Assembly (NCBI GenBank): GCA_937923405.1
Contig: CALDUY010000024.1
Span: 39,697 to 103,696, forward strand
Length of the DNA stretch: 64,000 bases
From: an uncultured Gemmataceae bacterium
GTDB taxonomy: Bacteria; Planctomycetota; Planctomycetia; Gemmatales; Gemmataceae
Direction of reading: 5' to 3'
The notes below the pieces were generated by a model that saw only the letters and a list, made by a program, of their open reading frames with translations, was not told the DNA's origin and did not search any database. Positions 26,091 to 37,387 of this stretch are shown here, in pieces (position 1 is the stretch's first letter; the number at the start of each line of letters is the position of its first letter). The translations under genes were made by a program, and so were the position numbers.

Positions 26091-27809
26091 GTGACGGAAT
26101 CGGCTGACCGGGAGAGTCCGTCTCCGTCGAGGACAGGTCGCGCGAACGGGGAAGCGCTATTGCACTCCACGCTAGCGTTGCCTTGGCTCACCCCGGCGGC
26201 CTCTTCACTCGCGTTGATGGCTTGTTCGCCCGAACAGGCTTGGCCCACCCTACGCTTTGATCCGGGAGCGGTTTTACTGTTGTTACGCGGGGCGAAGACC
26301 TCTTCCTCGCTAACTTTTGTCGATACCATATGTTCGAGTGCTTTGCCGCTTGAGCAGGCGCTGAAGCAGCTCGAGTCCAAAACGAGCTTTCTTGATTGGC
26401 ATAGCGGGCAAGCTCGTCCAGTTTACGATGGATGTCTTACGCTTGCTCGCTTGGCTCGCTGGATTGCACGTCGTAGCGGACGTTGTGATCCTGAGCAAGC
26501 TTGGTGTGCTGGACTACTTTCTCCACTCGGTTGGTTGGCGTTGACTACCATTGCCCCGGGACAGGTAGCATCGGTTTTGCTCGATGCGTCTTTCTCGCGT
26601 GATCCAGTGACTGCTTCTACCCGACAGTTCGGCTTTTCCCCCACAACAGTCAGTCGGCGTCTAGCCCGTCAATGGCAGCTGCCTACTTGGCTTCAGGGTC
26701 TCCTAACGCATTTGGAACTACCTTTAGAACATGCTCGCCGATTTGGAGTCGATCCAGCCTTATTCGCTCTTATACGCTTGGCTATTCAAGTTGCCCGGTC
26801 ACGAGGCGTTGACTTTGGCCTCTTTACTCCTGCCACTCTGCACGATGAGGAATCAGCTCTCGGACTTCGCTTGATCGATCTAGAACAGAGTGAACCGGAA
26901 CGAGTCGAGAGCGTACCCCTCCACTGGACCGACCCCGCTCATCAGCCACTATTACGAGAGTTATTGTCGCTTGCTCTCGAAAATCGCAAACTGCGAGACT
27001 ATCCACGTCTATCGCAGTTAGAACATGAACTTGATCACTTACATGCGGTACTCAGCGAACAGATTCGCGGCGAATCTGAGCGCCTGCAAGCGGCCAAGCT
27101 CTCTGGACTCGCTGAGTTTGCTGCTGGTGCCAGCCACGAGATCAACAATCCCTTGGCAGTGATCTCCGGCCAGGCCCAGTACATCTTGGGCCACGAAACC
27201 GATTGGCTGGCTTCGGATGTAGAAGGCAGCGCGAAGGAAGCATTGCGGACGATCATTTACCAAACCAAGCGGATTCACACCATTCTGAGAGATGTCATGC
27301 AGTTCGCTCGACCAGCTCCGGCTCGGCCCAGCTGGTTCGATCTTCCTACTTTACTCGGGGAAGTGGCGGCAAGCCTAGAGGACTTAGCGGTTCAAAGACA
27401 AGTCAAAGTGGAAGTGTTCGCCAAGCCGGAACGTGTCTCGGTGTTAGCCGATTTAGAACAAGTACGTTCGGCCCTCAGTTGTTTGCTTCGCAACGCCATT
27501 GAAGCGGTCCCCCCCGATGGCTGGGCCAGGCTCGCCTTAATCGAGCCAGGGCCAACCGATCGCATTGAGGTGTTCATCGAGGATTCCGGACCAGGGCCTT
27601 CGGCGGAACAGCGTGCCCATTTGTTCGATCCGTTTTTCTCGGGACGTCACGCCGGACGTGGACGCGGTCTGGGGTTGCCGTTAGCATGGAGGTTAGCCCG
27701 ACAACAGGGAGGCGACGTTCATCTGGAACCGGTACGTTCGCATCAACCAACCCGCTTTGTTCTCTCACTACCACGTCATGTAGCTCCAGTCGGAGCACAT
27801 GCCGCTTGA
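26091..27809 (+). CDS. Soluble sensor histidine kinase with N-terminal HDOD domain
   Basis: 572 aa, starting at GTG 26091 behind GGAAGGAG. Residues about 30-260 form an HDOD-like helical domain. A coiled stretch (about 300-340) leads to the H-box FAAGASHEINNPLAVISGQ with phospho-acceptor His349, and the ATPase domain has N-box LLRNAIEAV, G1 EDSGPGPS, F-box LFDPFFSG and G2 GRGLGLPLAW. No membrane segment is visible, so it is cytoplasmic. The downstream position after the HTH-REC gene suggests it phosphorylates that protein. The HDOD part probably senses an internal signal. HDOD-kinase combinations occur in other bacteria but signals are unknown. Confidence 0.85.
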   Translation: MTESADRESPSPSRTGRANGEALLHSTLALPWLTPAASSLALMACSPEQAWPTLRFDPGAVLLLLRGAKTSSSLTFVDTICSSALPLEQALKQLESKTSFLDWHSGQARPVYDGCLTLARLARWIARRSGRCDPEQAWCAGLLSPLGWLALTTIAPGQVASVLLDASFSRDPVTASTRQFGFSPTTVSRRLARQWQLPTWLQGLLTHLELPLEHARRFGVDPALFALIRLAIQVARSRGVDFGLFTPATLHDEESALGLRLIDLEQSEPERVESVPLHWTDPAHQPLLRELLSLALENRKLRDYPRLSQLEHELDHLHAVLSEQIRGESERLQAAKLSGLAEFAAGASHEINNPLAVISGQAQYILGHETDWLASDVEGSAKEALRTIIYQTKRIHTILRDVMQFARPAPARPSWFDLPTLLGEVAASLEDLAVQRQVKVEVFAKPERVSVLADLEQVRSALSCLLRNAIEAVPPDGWARLALIEPGPTDRIEVFIEDSGPGPSAEQRAHLFDPFFSGRHAGRGRGLGLPLAWRLARQQGGDVHLEPVRSHQPTRFVLSLPRHVAPVGAHAA

Positions 27810-27818
27810 TAGGCTCTC

Positions 27819-28727
27819 ATGGCGCAACCGCTCGTCTACCTTTCGGGCCGACTAGTCCCGCAATCGGAAGCCGCATTGCCTCTTCACGATGCCGGCTTGA
27901 TCTCAGGGGCAACCGTCACGGATTTCTGCCGAACCTTTCATCGGCGTCTCTTTCGTTGGCCGGATCATCTCCGCCGGTTTCGACGAGATTGCGAGACCTG
28001 TTTCATTCCACTTTCACTCAGCGACGAAGAAATTACTCACCTCGCTCATGATCTGGTAGTCAATAACTCACGCTATCTTAGCGAAGGACAGGAGTTAGCC
28101 TTAATCACTTTCGCTACTCCGGGTGGACTAGGTACCTATGCTGGACTGCCAGGATGGGATGGCCCACCGACTCTGGTTTTACACACTTTTCCTCTCCCGT
28201 TTAGTCGATATCGTCGCTTTTTCACCGAGGGCATTGCATTGGCTTTCTCGGGTGAACAGTCCGCACTCACGAATGAATTGTTGCCCGCACAAATCAAGCA
28301 TCGCAGTCGGATGCACTGGTGGCGAGCGGATCAGTTAGTTCGCCGTCGCACCGATGTTCCGCCCGGCGCGATCGCACTGCTTGCCGATGACACCCTGACA
28401 GAAACGGCTATTGGGAACTTACTCGTTGTTCGCAACGGGATACTTTACACTCCACCGCGAACCAAGGTCTTAGAGAGCATCAGTCTTCGCGTCGTGGAAG
28501 AGTTGTGCTTTGAGTTGGGCTTGGTCGTCGAGCAGCGAGCAATCACGCTCTCCGAAGCGCAAACGGCAAGCGAAGCGATGTTGACAGGAACAGCATTCTG
28601 CTTGGCAGGCGTGCGCTGGCTGGAAGGAGTACACTTAGAGTGCCCCGGACCAATCACGCAGCGGTTACTTCAAGCCTGGAATCATCTCGTCGGGCTAGAC
28701 ATCGCTGCTCAGTTTCTGGCCTCGTGA
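27819..28727 (+). CDS. Class IV PLP-dependent aminotransferase / aminodeoxychorismate lyase-like
   Basis: PLP enzyme of the fold IV group, 302 aa. Catalytic lysine is in QIKHRSRMHWWRA, phosphate-binding residues in LTETAIGNLLVV, and the late TGTAFCLAGV matches the usual TGTxxxVxPV site. The group includes branched-chain aminotransferase, D-amino acid aminotransferase and PabC (4-amino-4-deoxychorismate lyase), and the sequence does not separate these for me. It begins 10 bp after the kinase stop, so may be co-transcribed, but no functional link is evident. Confidence 0.82.
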   Translation: MAQPLVYLSGRLVPQSEAALPLHDAGLISGATVTDFCRTFHRRLFRWPDHLRRFRRDCETCFIPLSLSDEEITHLAHDLVVNNSRYLSEGQELALITFATPGGLGTYAGLPGWDGPPTLVLHTFPLPFSRYRRFFTEGIALAFSGEQSALTNELLPAQIKHRSRMHWWRADQLVRRRTDVPPGAIALLADDTLTETAIGNLLVVRNGILYTPPRTKVLESISLRVVEELCFELGLVVEQRAITLSEAQTASEAMLTGTAFCLAGVRWLEGVHLECPGPITQRLLQAWNHLVGLDIAAQFLAS

Positions 28728-28742
28728 AACCGAACCAACAAA

Positions 28743-28790
28743 GACACGAGGCCATGGTCCCTAAAGATCATGACCTCGTGTCGAATTACT
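28743..28790. terminator. Bidirectional terminator between convergent genes
   Basis: GACACGAGGCCATG (28743-28756) pairs with CATGACCTCGTGTC (28769-28782), 13 of 14 positions, with a 12-nt loop. A TTACTTTT tract follows on the plus strand, and TCTTTGTT lies on the other side for the minus strand. It sits between the aminotransferase gene and the large minus-strand VWA gene. Confidence 0.8.
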
Positions 28791-28805
28791 TTTCGACAAC
28801 CCGCG

Positions 28806-31800
28806 TCAGCGTGACGAACTTCCCGGAATAATCGGATTCATCACCCGCACCGGGCGATTGGTAACCGTATTGACCACAGGCGAGACGGACAACCGAACCG
28901 ATTGCCGATCCGCAGATAGAACCGCCTGAGCCGTCAATTCAACGCTGTTGGCTACGAACGATTGTAAACGGTTCTGATACAACAGCCGATCGCTTTCCGT
29001 CGGTTTCGCCGGTTTGGCCGATCGGATCAACGGTCGGCCCGCGCTGTAGATGCCGCCTTGCATCACCTGTTCCCCACTGCGCTCGGCATTGGACAAGTCG
29101 CGCAACTTCCACATGATCTCAGAAGCAGGATCGAGCGGAGTAGTGACTTCGTCCAAGGCCAGATGCGCTGCTGGTGCAGGTACGGTTACTGTATCTCGTC
29201 GCCGACCTTCCGACAGCTTTACGACCACAGGCTCGGATACCGTAGAGGTCATCTTCACTGTGACCAATTCCTCGGTTTCCTGCGGCGTCCCCTGATGGCG
29301 AATGATGCGGAGCTGAGCTTTGTTGCCCAGAGGCTTGCCCCAAACCTTTTCCACTACGATGCGGTAGTCTCCGCTGAACGCCTCGGAAGCGACGTAGGTT
29401 TCCGCAGTATCGCGGGTATCGGCGAGCAAAGTACCTCCACCAATCGTCTGTCGCGATAAAGGCGTGGCCACGCTGCCGGTCGGTTCCTCAACTTTCAGAT
29501 CAAGATCGGCTTCTCCCTGCCAAGCCAGCTTAATGACCAGATCGCGGCGTTGCTGTTGTCGTGCTAATTGCCGCAGTCGGTCACCCTCACCCGCAGGCAA
29601 CTGTCGAGCTAAAGTGTCGAGGCGATCCAGAGCGGTCTGTCGCAACTCCTCATTGCGATGCGGCCACTCCTGTTTAAGCAAAGCCGATGTCGCCCACTTC
29701 ATGGCGTTGGCGTCCTTGGCCATCTCAGCATACTTGGTGGCATCTGCATAGGGATGAGGCAGATTGGGAGCCAACTCCGCCGCTTGCTTGCAGAAGGCCA
29801 AAGCGCGTTCGTAGTTTTTGTCCTCGGCGAGTGAGCGTGCGGCAACGAGATACCCCCGAGCATCGAGCGGTTCCAGGTCAGCAACCGAAAGCTCAGCTCG
29901 TTCGATCTCCTCAGCAGAACCGCCCGTCTCGCGCAAAGCAATGGCCAAAGATTGGTAGACCCACGGTTTCACGACGATGCCCTGACGCAGATTCGCTTTC
30001 AGAAATTCAGCGGCATGATCGAATCGGTTCAGTTGCGTCGCCAGATAATCTGCTGTGGCGATAATCAAGCCAGGTTCGGTGGCTGCTCTGGCCAGGGCGT
30101 TTTGCCAGACTTCGCGAGGATCAAGGGGTTTTTTGTCTTCCTTGTCCTTGTTGACAGCGACCTGATCGCCTTGATTACCTTCTTTGGGAGCAGCGACCAA
30201 ACCACCCGGGGCCGGACCAGCAGCAGGTTGGATGATCAGGTTACTCTCGCGAGTATGAAGTCGCGAGGGGGCCTTGACCACCAGACAGGCAGCAGGCGGA
30301 TAGTACCCCAGGTCATTGTTGTCCTGAGACAAACTACCGTCACCGGGTTGATCGTCGAGCGGATTCAGCGGTTGACCAGTAATCGGGTTGACCGCTGGTG
30401 CCCAGTCCTTCGGTCGCCCAACCACCTGGCGAATCAGTTGGATTAACAGCATCTCCTGTGTACCGCCTTGGATACCGAATTGGCCGCCAAGGTTACCCAA
30501 CTGACCAAGCTGACCACCGGTGATACCGAGGTTGCCACCACCGACACCTAGGTTTTGGTTGCCTTGGAAGCCGAAGCCACCGACTTGCAAACCAGCCGGA
30601 CCACCAGCCTGGCCAACACCCGCAGCAGCACCCAACTGAAGACCACCACCCAGCTGGATACCACCCAACTGAAGACCGCCACCCAGCTGGATACCGCCCA
30701 ACTGGAAGCCGCCACCCAGCTGGAGACCCAGATTGAGGCCGCCCGCACCCAGTGCCTGGCCGACGATACCGAGCTGACCCAACGTTCCTAAAATTGTGCC
30801 CGCTTGTGCCACGGCGGCCTGGTTAAAGGCATTGGGAACCGGGAAAACAAGGTCGCTAACAGGGTAGACGCGGATCACTTTCTCCGCCGAGGCGAAGAAC
30901 CCTGTTGTCACTTCCACTGTATCCCGACGAACCAAGTAGGTTGCTTCCGAAGGAACCGGAACTCGCGAGAGAATTTTCTTCAGCACCGCACCAAGGGTGG
31001 TCTTCTGCATCGCGGGGAGCGGTTCCGTCGCAGCAATAGGCGTCTTCATCACTTCCATGCCCGCAGCTTCGTACTTGAAAGCCTTTTCATTGACCGTGAT
31101 CGGAATCTTGTGCGCTTTCGACAGCTGATCCAGCGCTTCGGCAAGCGTCAACCGCGGATCGGGGATGCCTTCCGTCCCGGCATAGTCGATGATTTGTTCC
31201 AGTTGTTTTTGAATCTCGAACATCCGACCAGGCACGTCAGGGCCGAAGCTCGCCTGTCCGTATTCCTTGATGCGATGCCGCGACCAATCTGCCCAGTTGT
31301 CGAAACCGCCCCGTCCCGGGAATCGGGTAATCCGTTTGATCATGGTGTGAGAGGGAAATTCCACAGGCGGTTCATCGGGGAATGGCACATGAGATCGCTC
31401 CACTTCCAGTAACGTGGCCAGGAACTTTTCTTCGCGCAATCGCTTCAGTTCCGTGATCTCGCGAAGATGATAACCGGTCAGAGCGGTCTGATACGCTGAC
31501 GTTACTGCAGGCGGAACTGGTCGTCCCTGGGACACTTGATCGTTGCGAATGGCCAAAGCCTGACGAAACGCCTCATCCTCACGAGCTTGGTCCATCAAGT
31601 TGCGATAAACCCGCATTCGCTCCCGAACGCGATCCTGCTGAATGGTCTCGGCACGGCGAAGATCTAGTCGAGCATCAGCAGCAGCACGCAAGGCCAAGGC
31701 TTCGGCCTGATCGCGTTTGATCACAGCGCTCATCCGCGCCGTACTCTCCATAGCACGACTGAGTCGGCTGGAGAGATTGGCGATCGTAGATGGCTCTAAA

Positions 31801-33410
31801 TCCGTGTTCGAGCGAACTCCGTCGAGATTTCGTTTCAACAGTTCGTAGGCGGCATCTGGGTCCGTTCGTACCAAGCGGTTCGCCTGACGAATCGCTTCGT
31901 TCACCGAGAGATTGGCCTGCTCAATGGCGATCTGGCGACGCATCTTAACATCGTCGATCGGATCGCGCGGCGGATCCTCAGCATTCGGTTGCTGTTCTTC
32001 CTGAGCTTCCGCACTCACTTCGATGCGGCGGAACTTCCCTGTGCCATTGATCAGAGCCAGTTCTCGCTTCGTGGCATTCAGCCGCAACTCGTCAAGCATT
32101 TCCTGCCGCGTCTTCTTGCCGGTGCGCATTTTCTCGACCAACAGGATCCCCCCCTTGGCCGAGGGCGAATGAGGAGCGAGTTGTTTGGCCTGCTCATAAA
32201 GCTTCTGGGCAGCATCTAGATGGTTCTGTTCCAAGCACAACTCTGCCTTGCAGATCAAATCCTCGACTGCGAGGTTATTCTGCATGTGCGAGAAAGCCAG
32301 ACTACGATCCGAAGGAAGCAGTGCGGGGCGATCTTTCTGATTCATCCACTGTTCGTGAACGCTGACGAGGAAGAAGTGATCTTCATCGGCTTCTGGCACT
32401 GCAAGGTTGGCCTGGAATTGCGACTCTTGTCCGGACAGGGTGCCCGTCACGGTCCAATCGAGTGTTTTGGTGATCAAAGGCATTTTTCCGACCACTAACG
32501 TTCCCGTGTCGCGCCGTAACGGTGGTAAAACCGTCGGTACGACTTCAGTGGTTCCCGCGGTCAGACGGAACGATTTCGGATAAAGAATCGGTTCGGCGGC
32601 GTCACGAATGATGCGAGCCGTCACAGTGGCGATCGCTTCTCCAAAACCGTGACGAACGACTTTACCACCCGTGGCCGACACCAGCCCATGAAGGTTTTTG
32701 GAATCCGGTCGTGCTCCCATCGGAACGGCTAAGAAAGCTACTTGCTTGCTCCGGATGGACTCGCAGAGTTGGAGTCGCCCATCGTCACTGAGCGGTTCGG
32801 CGACCGATTTGCCATCCCCAAAGAACACGAGGACGCGACGGCGATTCGGTTGGATCTGGAAGGAAGCCAGCGGTTCGGCAATCGATTTCTTCAGATCTAC
32901 GGCCCCCAGCGGAGTTTCTCGTTGAAGCTCTTTGAATGTCTCCGCGAGATCCTTCGAGGATTTGAATCCACGGCTGAGATCACGCGGCTGTACGTTCGCT
33001 GTCCAGATCGCCATGCGATCCTCAGCTCCGAGCCGACTAGCTAACTCTTGAGCAATCTCGATGGAAACCATCAATGGCCCGTTGGCTTTGCTAGCTGAGG
33101 TGTCGATCACGAGCAGATAATCAGTCGGCATCGCCGGGGCGTCGGGGAGAGCCGGCTTAATCTGCAAAGCAAAATAGGCCTCGTTACCGCGTTGATACAC
33201 GACAACGGGCTTATCTTCGAAGCGATTGTGTTCGAGTTCAGCGGAGAATTTGTCGTCTCTGGGTGGGGCGATCGATTTGCCATCGCCCTTGTGCCAGTTA
33301 CGTAATTCCTGGTCGCGTCCGGAGTCACCCCAAACGTCGGTGCAGGTCACGAGGACTGCTCCGGCGAGGAACATCACCCCGACGGCCAGTAGCCGGCGGA
33401 TCTGGTACAT
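28806..33410 (-). CDS. Very large secreted VWA-domain protein with helical, Gly-rich and TPR-like regions
   Basis: 1534 aa. Signal-like N-terminus (hydrophobic 8-23), then a von Willebrand factor A domain (about 95-280) with the metal site DTSAS at 103-107. A long charged helical region (about 400-690) follows; next an STN/secretin-like block LTLAEALDQLSKAHKIPI; an 11-residue Gly/Leu/Gln repeat (about 890-940); TPR-like helices (about 1170-1320); and a beta-rich end with VASEAFSGDYRIVVEKVWG, which resembles DUF2135. No membrane anchor beyond the signal is obvious. Planctomycete genomes carry many such VWA proteins, functions unknown. Stands alone, minus strand, behind its own promoter region. 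Confidence 0.8.
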   Translation of the reverse strand: MYQIRRLLAVGVMFLAGAVLVTCTDVWGDSGRDQELRNWHKGDGKSIAPPRDDKFSAELEHNRFEDKPVVVYQRGNEAYFALQIKPALPDAPAMPTDYLLVIDTSASKANGPLMVSIEIAQELASRLGAEDRMAIWTANVQPRDLSRGFKSSKDLAETFKELQRETPLGAVDLKKSIAEPLASFQIQPNRRRVLVFFGDGKSVAEPLSDDGRLQLCESIRSKQVAFLAVPMGARPDSKNLHGLVSATGGKVVRHGFGEAIATVTARIIRDAAEPILYPKSFRLTAGTTEVVPTVLPPLRRDTGTLVVGKMPLITKTLDWTVTGTLSGQESQFQANLAVPEADEDHFFLVSVHEQWMNQKDRPALLPSDRSLAFSHMQNNLAVEDLICKAELCLEQNHLDAAQKLYEQAKQLAPHSPSAKGGILLVEKMRTGKKTRQEMLDELRLNATKRELALINGTGKFRRIEVSAEAQEEQQPNAEDPPRDPIDDVKMRRQIAIEQANLSVNEAIRQANRLVRTDPDAAYELLKRNLDGVRSNTDLEPSTIANLSSRLSRAMESTARMSAVIKRDQAEALALRAAADARLDLRRAETIQQDRVRERMRVYRNLMDQAREDEAFRQALAIRNDQVSQGRPVPPAVTSAYQTALTGYHLREITELKRLREEKFLATLLEVERSHVPFPDEPPVEFPSHTMIKRITRFPGRGGFDNWADWSRHRIKEYGQASFGPDVPGRMFEIQKQLEQIIDYAGTEGIPDPRLTLAEALDQLSKAHKIPITVNEKAFKYEAAGMEVMKTPIAATEPLPAMQKTTLGAVLKKILSRVPVPSEATYLVRRDTVEVTTGFFASAEKVIRVYPVSDLVFPVPNAFNQAAVAQAGTILGTLGQLGIVGQALGAGGLNLGLQLGGGFQLGGIQLGGGLQLGGIQLGGGLQLGAAAGVGQAGGPAGLQVGGFGFQGNQNLGVGGGNLGITGGQLGQLGNLGGQFGIQGGTQEMLLIQLIRQVVGRPKDWAPAVNPITGQPLNPLDDQPGDGSLSQDNNDLGYYPPAACLVVKAPSRLHTRESNLIIQPAAGPAPGGLVAAPKEGNQGDQVAVNKDKEDKKPLDPREVWQNALARAATEPGLIIATADYLATQLNRFDHAAEFLKANLRQGIVVKPWVYQSLAIALRETGGSAEEIERAELSVADLEPLDARGYLVAARSLAEDKNYERALAFCKQAAELAPNLPHPYADATKYAEMAKDANAMKWATSALLKQEWPHRNEELRQTALDRLDTLARQLPAGEGDRLRQLARQQQRRDLVIKLAWQGEADLDLKVEEPTGSVATPLSRQTIGGGTLLADTRDTAETYVASEAFSGDYRIVVEKVWGKPLGNKAQLRIIRHQGTPQETEELVTVKMTSTVSEPVVVKLSEGRRRDTVTVPAPAAHLALDEVTTPLDPASEIMWKLRDLSNAERSGEQVMQGGIYSAGRPLIRSAKPAKPTESDRLLYQNRLQSFVANSVELTAQAVLSADRQSVRLSVSPVVNTVTNRPVRVMNPIIPGSSSR
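30626..30730 (-). repeat. 33-bp tandem repeat inside the VWA gene
   Basis: About three imperfect 33-bp units, each encoding an 11-residue block of type LQLGGIQLGGG on the minus strand. The repeat is in frame and purely coding. It likely expands and contracts by slippage. Confidence 0.85.
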
Positions 33411-33765
33411 ATGTCTTTTACCCCCTGATCGAGATGGGCACTGAGGTAGCCCTGCCTCGGAGCGCTCAGCGATGCGTCAACCCAGTAAATATTAAAAACG
33501 TCCGAACTTGCGCCGCTAGCGGATTTTTCCCGTTTGCGAACCTTCTCCCTGCTTTGCTACTGGTATCATCCGCAGAGACGGCGTGGACTGAACAGCCCTG
33601 AACGGTCAGACCAACGAGGGTGTATGGCGTTGACTTTTCCTCCTCTAAATTAGATGATACTGCTTCGATCGTGGGTGTGAAAGGATTCCCCCGCGCGATG
33701 CCTCGACTTTTCCCGAGGCCTGTACGTCGGGCGATCGCACCTGGATCCATCTGGAGGGGTTTGTT
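33411..33765. other. Divergent intergenic region
   Basis: 355 bp between the start of the VWA gene (minus) and manA (plus). Both promoters must lie here. I found no clear consensus hexamers, no RNA gene and no convincing ORF. Confidence 0.4.
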
Positions 33766-35798
<2,033 letters not shown>

Positions 35799-35850
35799 CA
35801 TTCTGATTGGACCACCAGCAATTCAAATGGAACACTCTCCGGGGTCAGGC

Positions 35851-37212
35851 ATGGAAGCTCGTCGAACACTGTGGGTGGACGTAACAACGTTGGTAGGCTG
35901 GCGCGGTCAGCCTACCGGCATCGCTCGAGCCTTAGGGCAAATCGTTCGCCACTGGATTGCCGACGAGCAACTTCCGATTCGTTTGTGTCGCTACGATGCC
36001 GTGCATCGCTCGTACTATGCTGTAGACTCTTCCCAGTTGCTGGCAACTCTTGCACCTGCTTCACATTCTACGGAGCCTTGTTTGGAAGGCGTTTGGTCTG
36101 CTGCCTCCTGGACACTCTGTCCGAATGAACTTCGCGATGCGGTTTGGCATGCGGGACAAAGTCTCAAAAGCCTGGGACGTATCTCACGGTCTGTATGGAA
36201 TAAAACGCTGGGATCGGCACAACGGACAATGACTCGCCTGCGACGTCCTCTTCCTGGACTACAATTCTGCCCGGGCGATGTGCTGTTTCTGGGCGGTGCT
36301 AGTTGGAAAGATAGTCCCAGACCAGAGATGATCCAGCAACTCCGCAGCGGTGGAGTACAAATTGTCAGTGTCATTTACGATATTACCCCTCTTCGTTGTC
36401 CTCATTTGTGTGCCCCGGACTTGTCTCGGGCGATGGCCAATTGGCTGCCCGGCGTGCTAACTACGTCGGATCTGGTTGTGACCATCTCGCAACATTCACG
36501 ACTTGACCTGGAGCAATACGGTCAGCAACATGCGTTAGCGATGCCCCCGATTCAGCTCATCCGCCTCGGAGACGAGCCAGGAGTAGACGATGGAGAAAAC
36601 GCTCCTCAGGAGTTGGTTTCGCGTGCTCCAGGGCCATTCGTGCTTTACGTTAGCACTCTGGGTTTGAACAAGAATCACTCATTGCTCTTCCACGTTTGGA
36701 GACGATTACTCGATCAGCATGGCAGCGGGATTCCCACTTTGGTGCTGGTCGGTGGGCACGGCTGGCGAGCCGATCAACTTAAGCGTGAACTGCATTCCGA
36801 TCTGTCTTTGTCGCGACATGTTCGGCATCTTTCTCACACTACAGATCGACAGTTAAGATGGCTTTATCGTCGCTGTTTGTTTACGGTCTATCCGTCCCAC
36901 TATGAAGGCTGGGGGCTACCTGTCGCCGAGAGTCTAGTTGCCGGAAAATATTGCATCTGTTCCAATGCCGCGTCCTTACCCGAAGTCGGCGGAACTCTGG
37001 TCGATTATCACGACCCACTCGATGGCTGGACGGCTTTTCGACTCATCGAGAGATCACTTTTGGAGCCAAACTGGCTGGCTTCTCGTGAGGAGCGCATTCG
37101 TCAGCAATATGTCACGACCACTTGGCTCACTTGTGCTCAACAAGCTTTTCAGATCTTGAATCAAGCTTTTGCAATCACTACCCCTTCGAACGATTCCCGA
37201 AAAGCCGCCTGA
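35851..37212 (+). CDS. Glycosyltransferase family 4-like protein
   Basis: Retaining GT-B fold enzyme, about 453 aa from ATG 35851 (the conserved part LWVDVTTLVGWRGQPTGIAR starts five residues later); ATG 35827 and a GTG at 35788 that overlaps the gmd end are alternatives. The C-terminal nucleotide-binding half shows FVLYVSTLGLNKNHSLL, TLVLVGGHGWRADQL and the GT4 signature YPSHYEGWGLPVAESLVAGK. The match to GDP-sugar-using mannosyl/rhamnosyl transferases is plausible because it follows manA and gmd. Acceptor unknown; probably a surface glycan. Confidence 0.88.
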   Translation: MEARRTLWVDVTTLVGWRGQPTGIARALGQIVRHWIADEQLPIRLCRYDAVHRSYYAVDSSQLLATLAPASHSTEPCLEGVWSAASWTLCPNELRDAVWHAGQSLKSLGRISRSVWNKTLGSAQRTMTRLRRPLPGLQFCPGDVLFLGGASWKDSPRPEMIQQLRSGGVQIVSVIYDITPLRCPHLCAPDLSRAMANWLPGVLTTSDLVVTISQHSRLDLEQYGQQHALAMPPIQLIRLGDEPGVDDGENAPQELVSRAPGPFVLYVSTLGLNKNHSLLFHVWRRLLDQHGSGIPTLVLVGGHGWRADQLKRELHSDLSLSRHVRHLSHTTDRQLRWLYRRCLFTVYPSHYEGWGLPVAESLVAGKYCICSNAASLPEVGGTLVDYHDPLDGWTAFRLIERSLLEPNWLASREERIRQQYVTTTWLTCAQQAFQILNQAFAITTPSNDSRKAA

Positions 37213-37310
37213 TCACTTTCGGACATTTTGGCGTCCTCTTCAACACTGCACCCTCTCCGCGCATAAATTATTTAGTAGCGAACTTATCCTTCGGGGGATC
37301 GAATACCTGC

Positions 37311-37339
37311 TTGACGAGTGTCGCTCTTTTCGACACAAT
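37311..37339 (+). promoter_or_regulatory. Promoter of the MoxR/VWA gene cluster
   Basis: TTGACG (37311-37316), 17-bp spacer, CACAAT (37334-37339). The -35 has one mismatch to consensus and the -10 one. Start of transcription is expected near 37346, within the palindrome that follows. Confidence 0.6.
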
Positions 37340-37361
37340 CTAGTGTGTCACATAACACTAG
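37340..37361 (+). promoter_or_regulatory. Palindromic operator candidate over the start site
   Basis: CTAGTGT-GTCACATA-ACACTAG: perfect 7-bp arms, 22 bp in all, immediately after the -10 box and spanning the predicted +1. Size and place fit a repressor site. Alternatively a hairpin in the 5' end of the mRNA. The binding protein is unknown. Confidence 0.5.
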
Positions 37362-37387
37362 GACACTTCCAACGAGAGAGATGGCCC

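Noticed and set aside
30626..30730. CRISPR-like array
   Set aside because: Repeats are in frame within a VWA gene and have no spacers.
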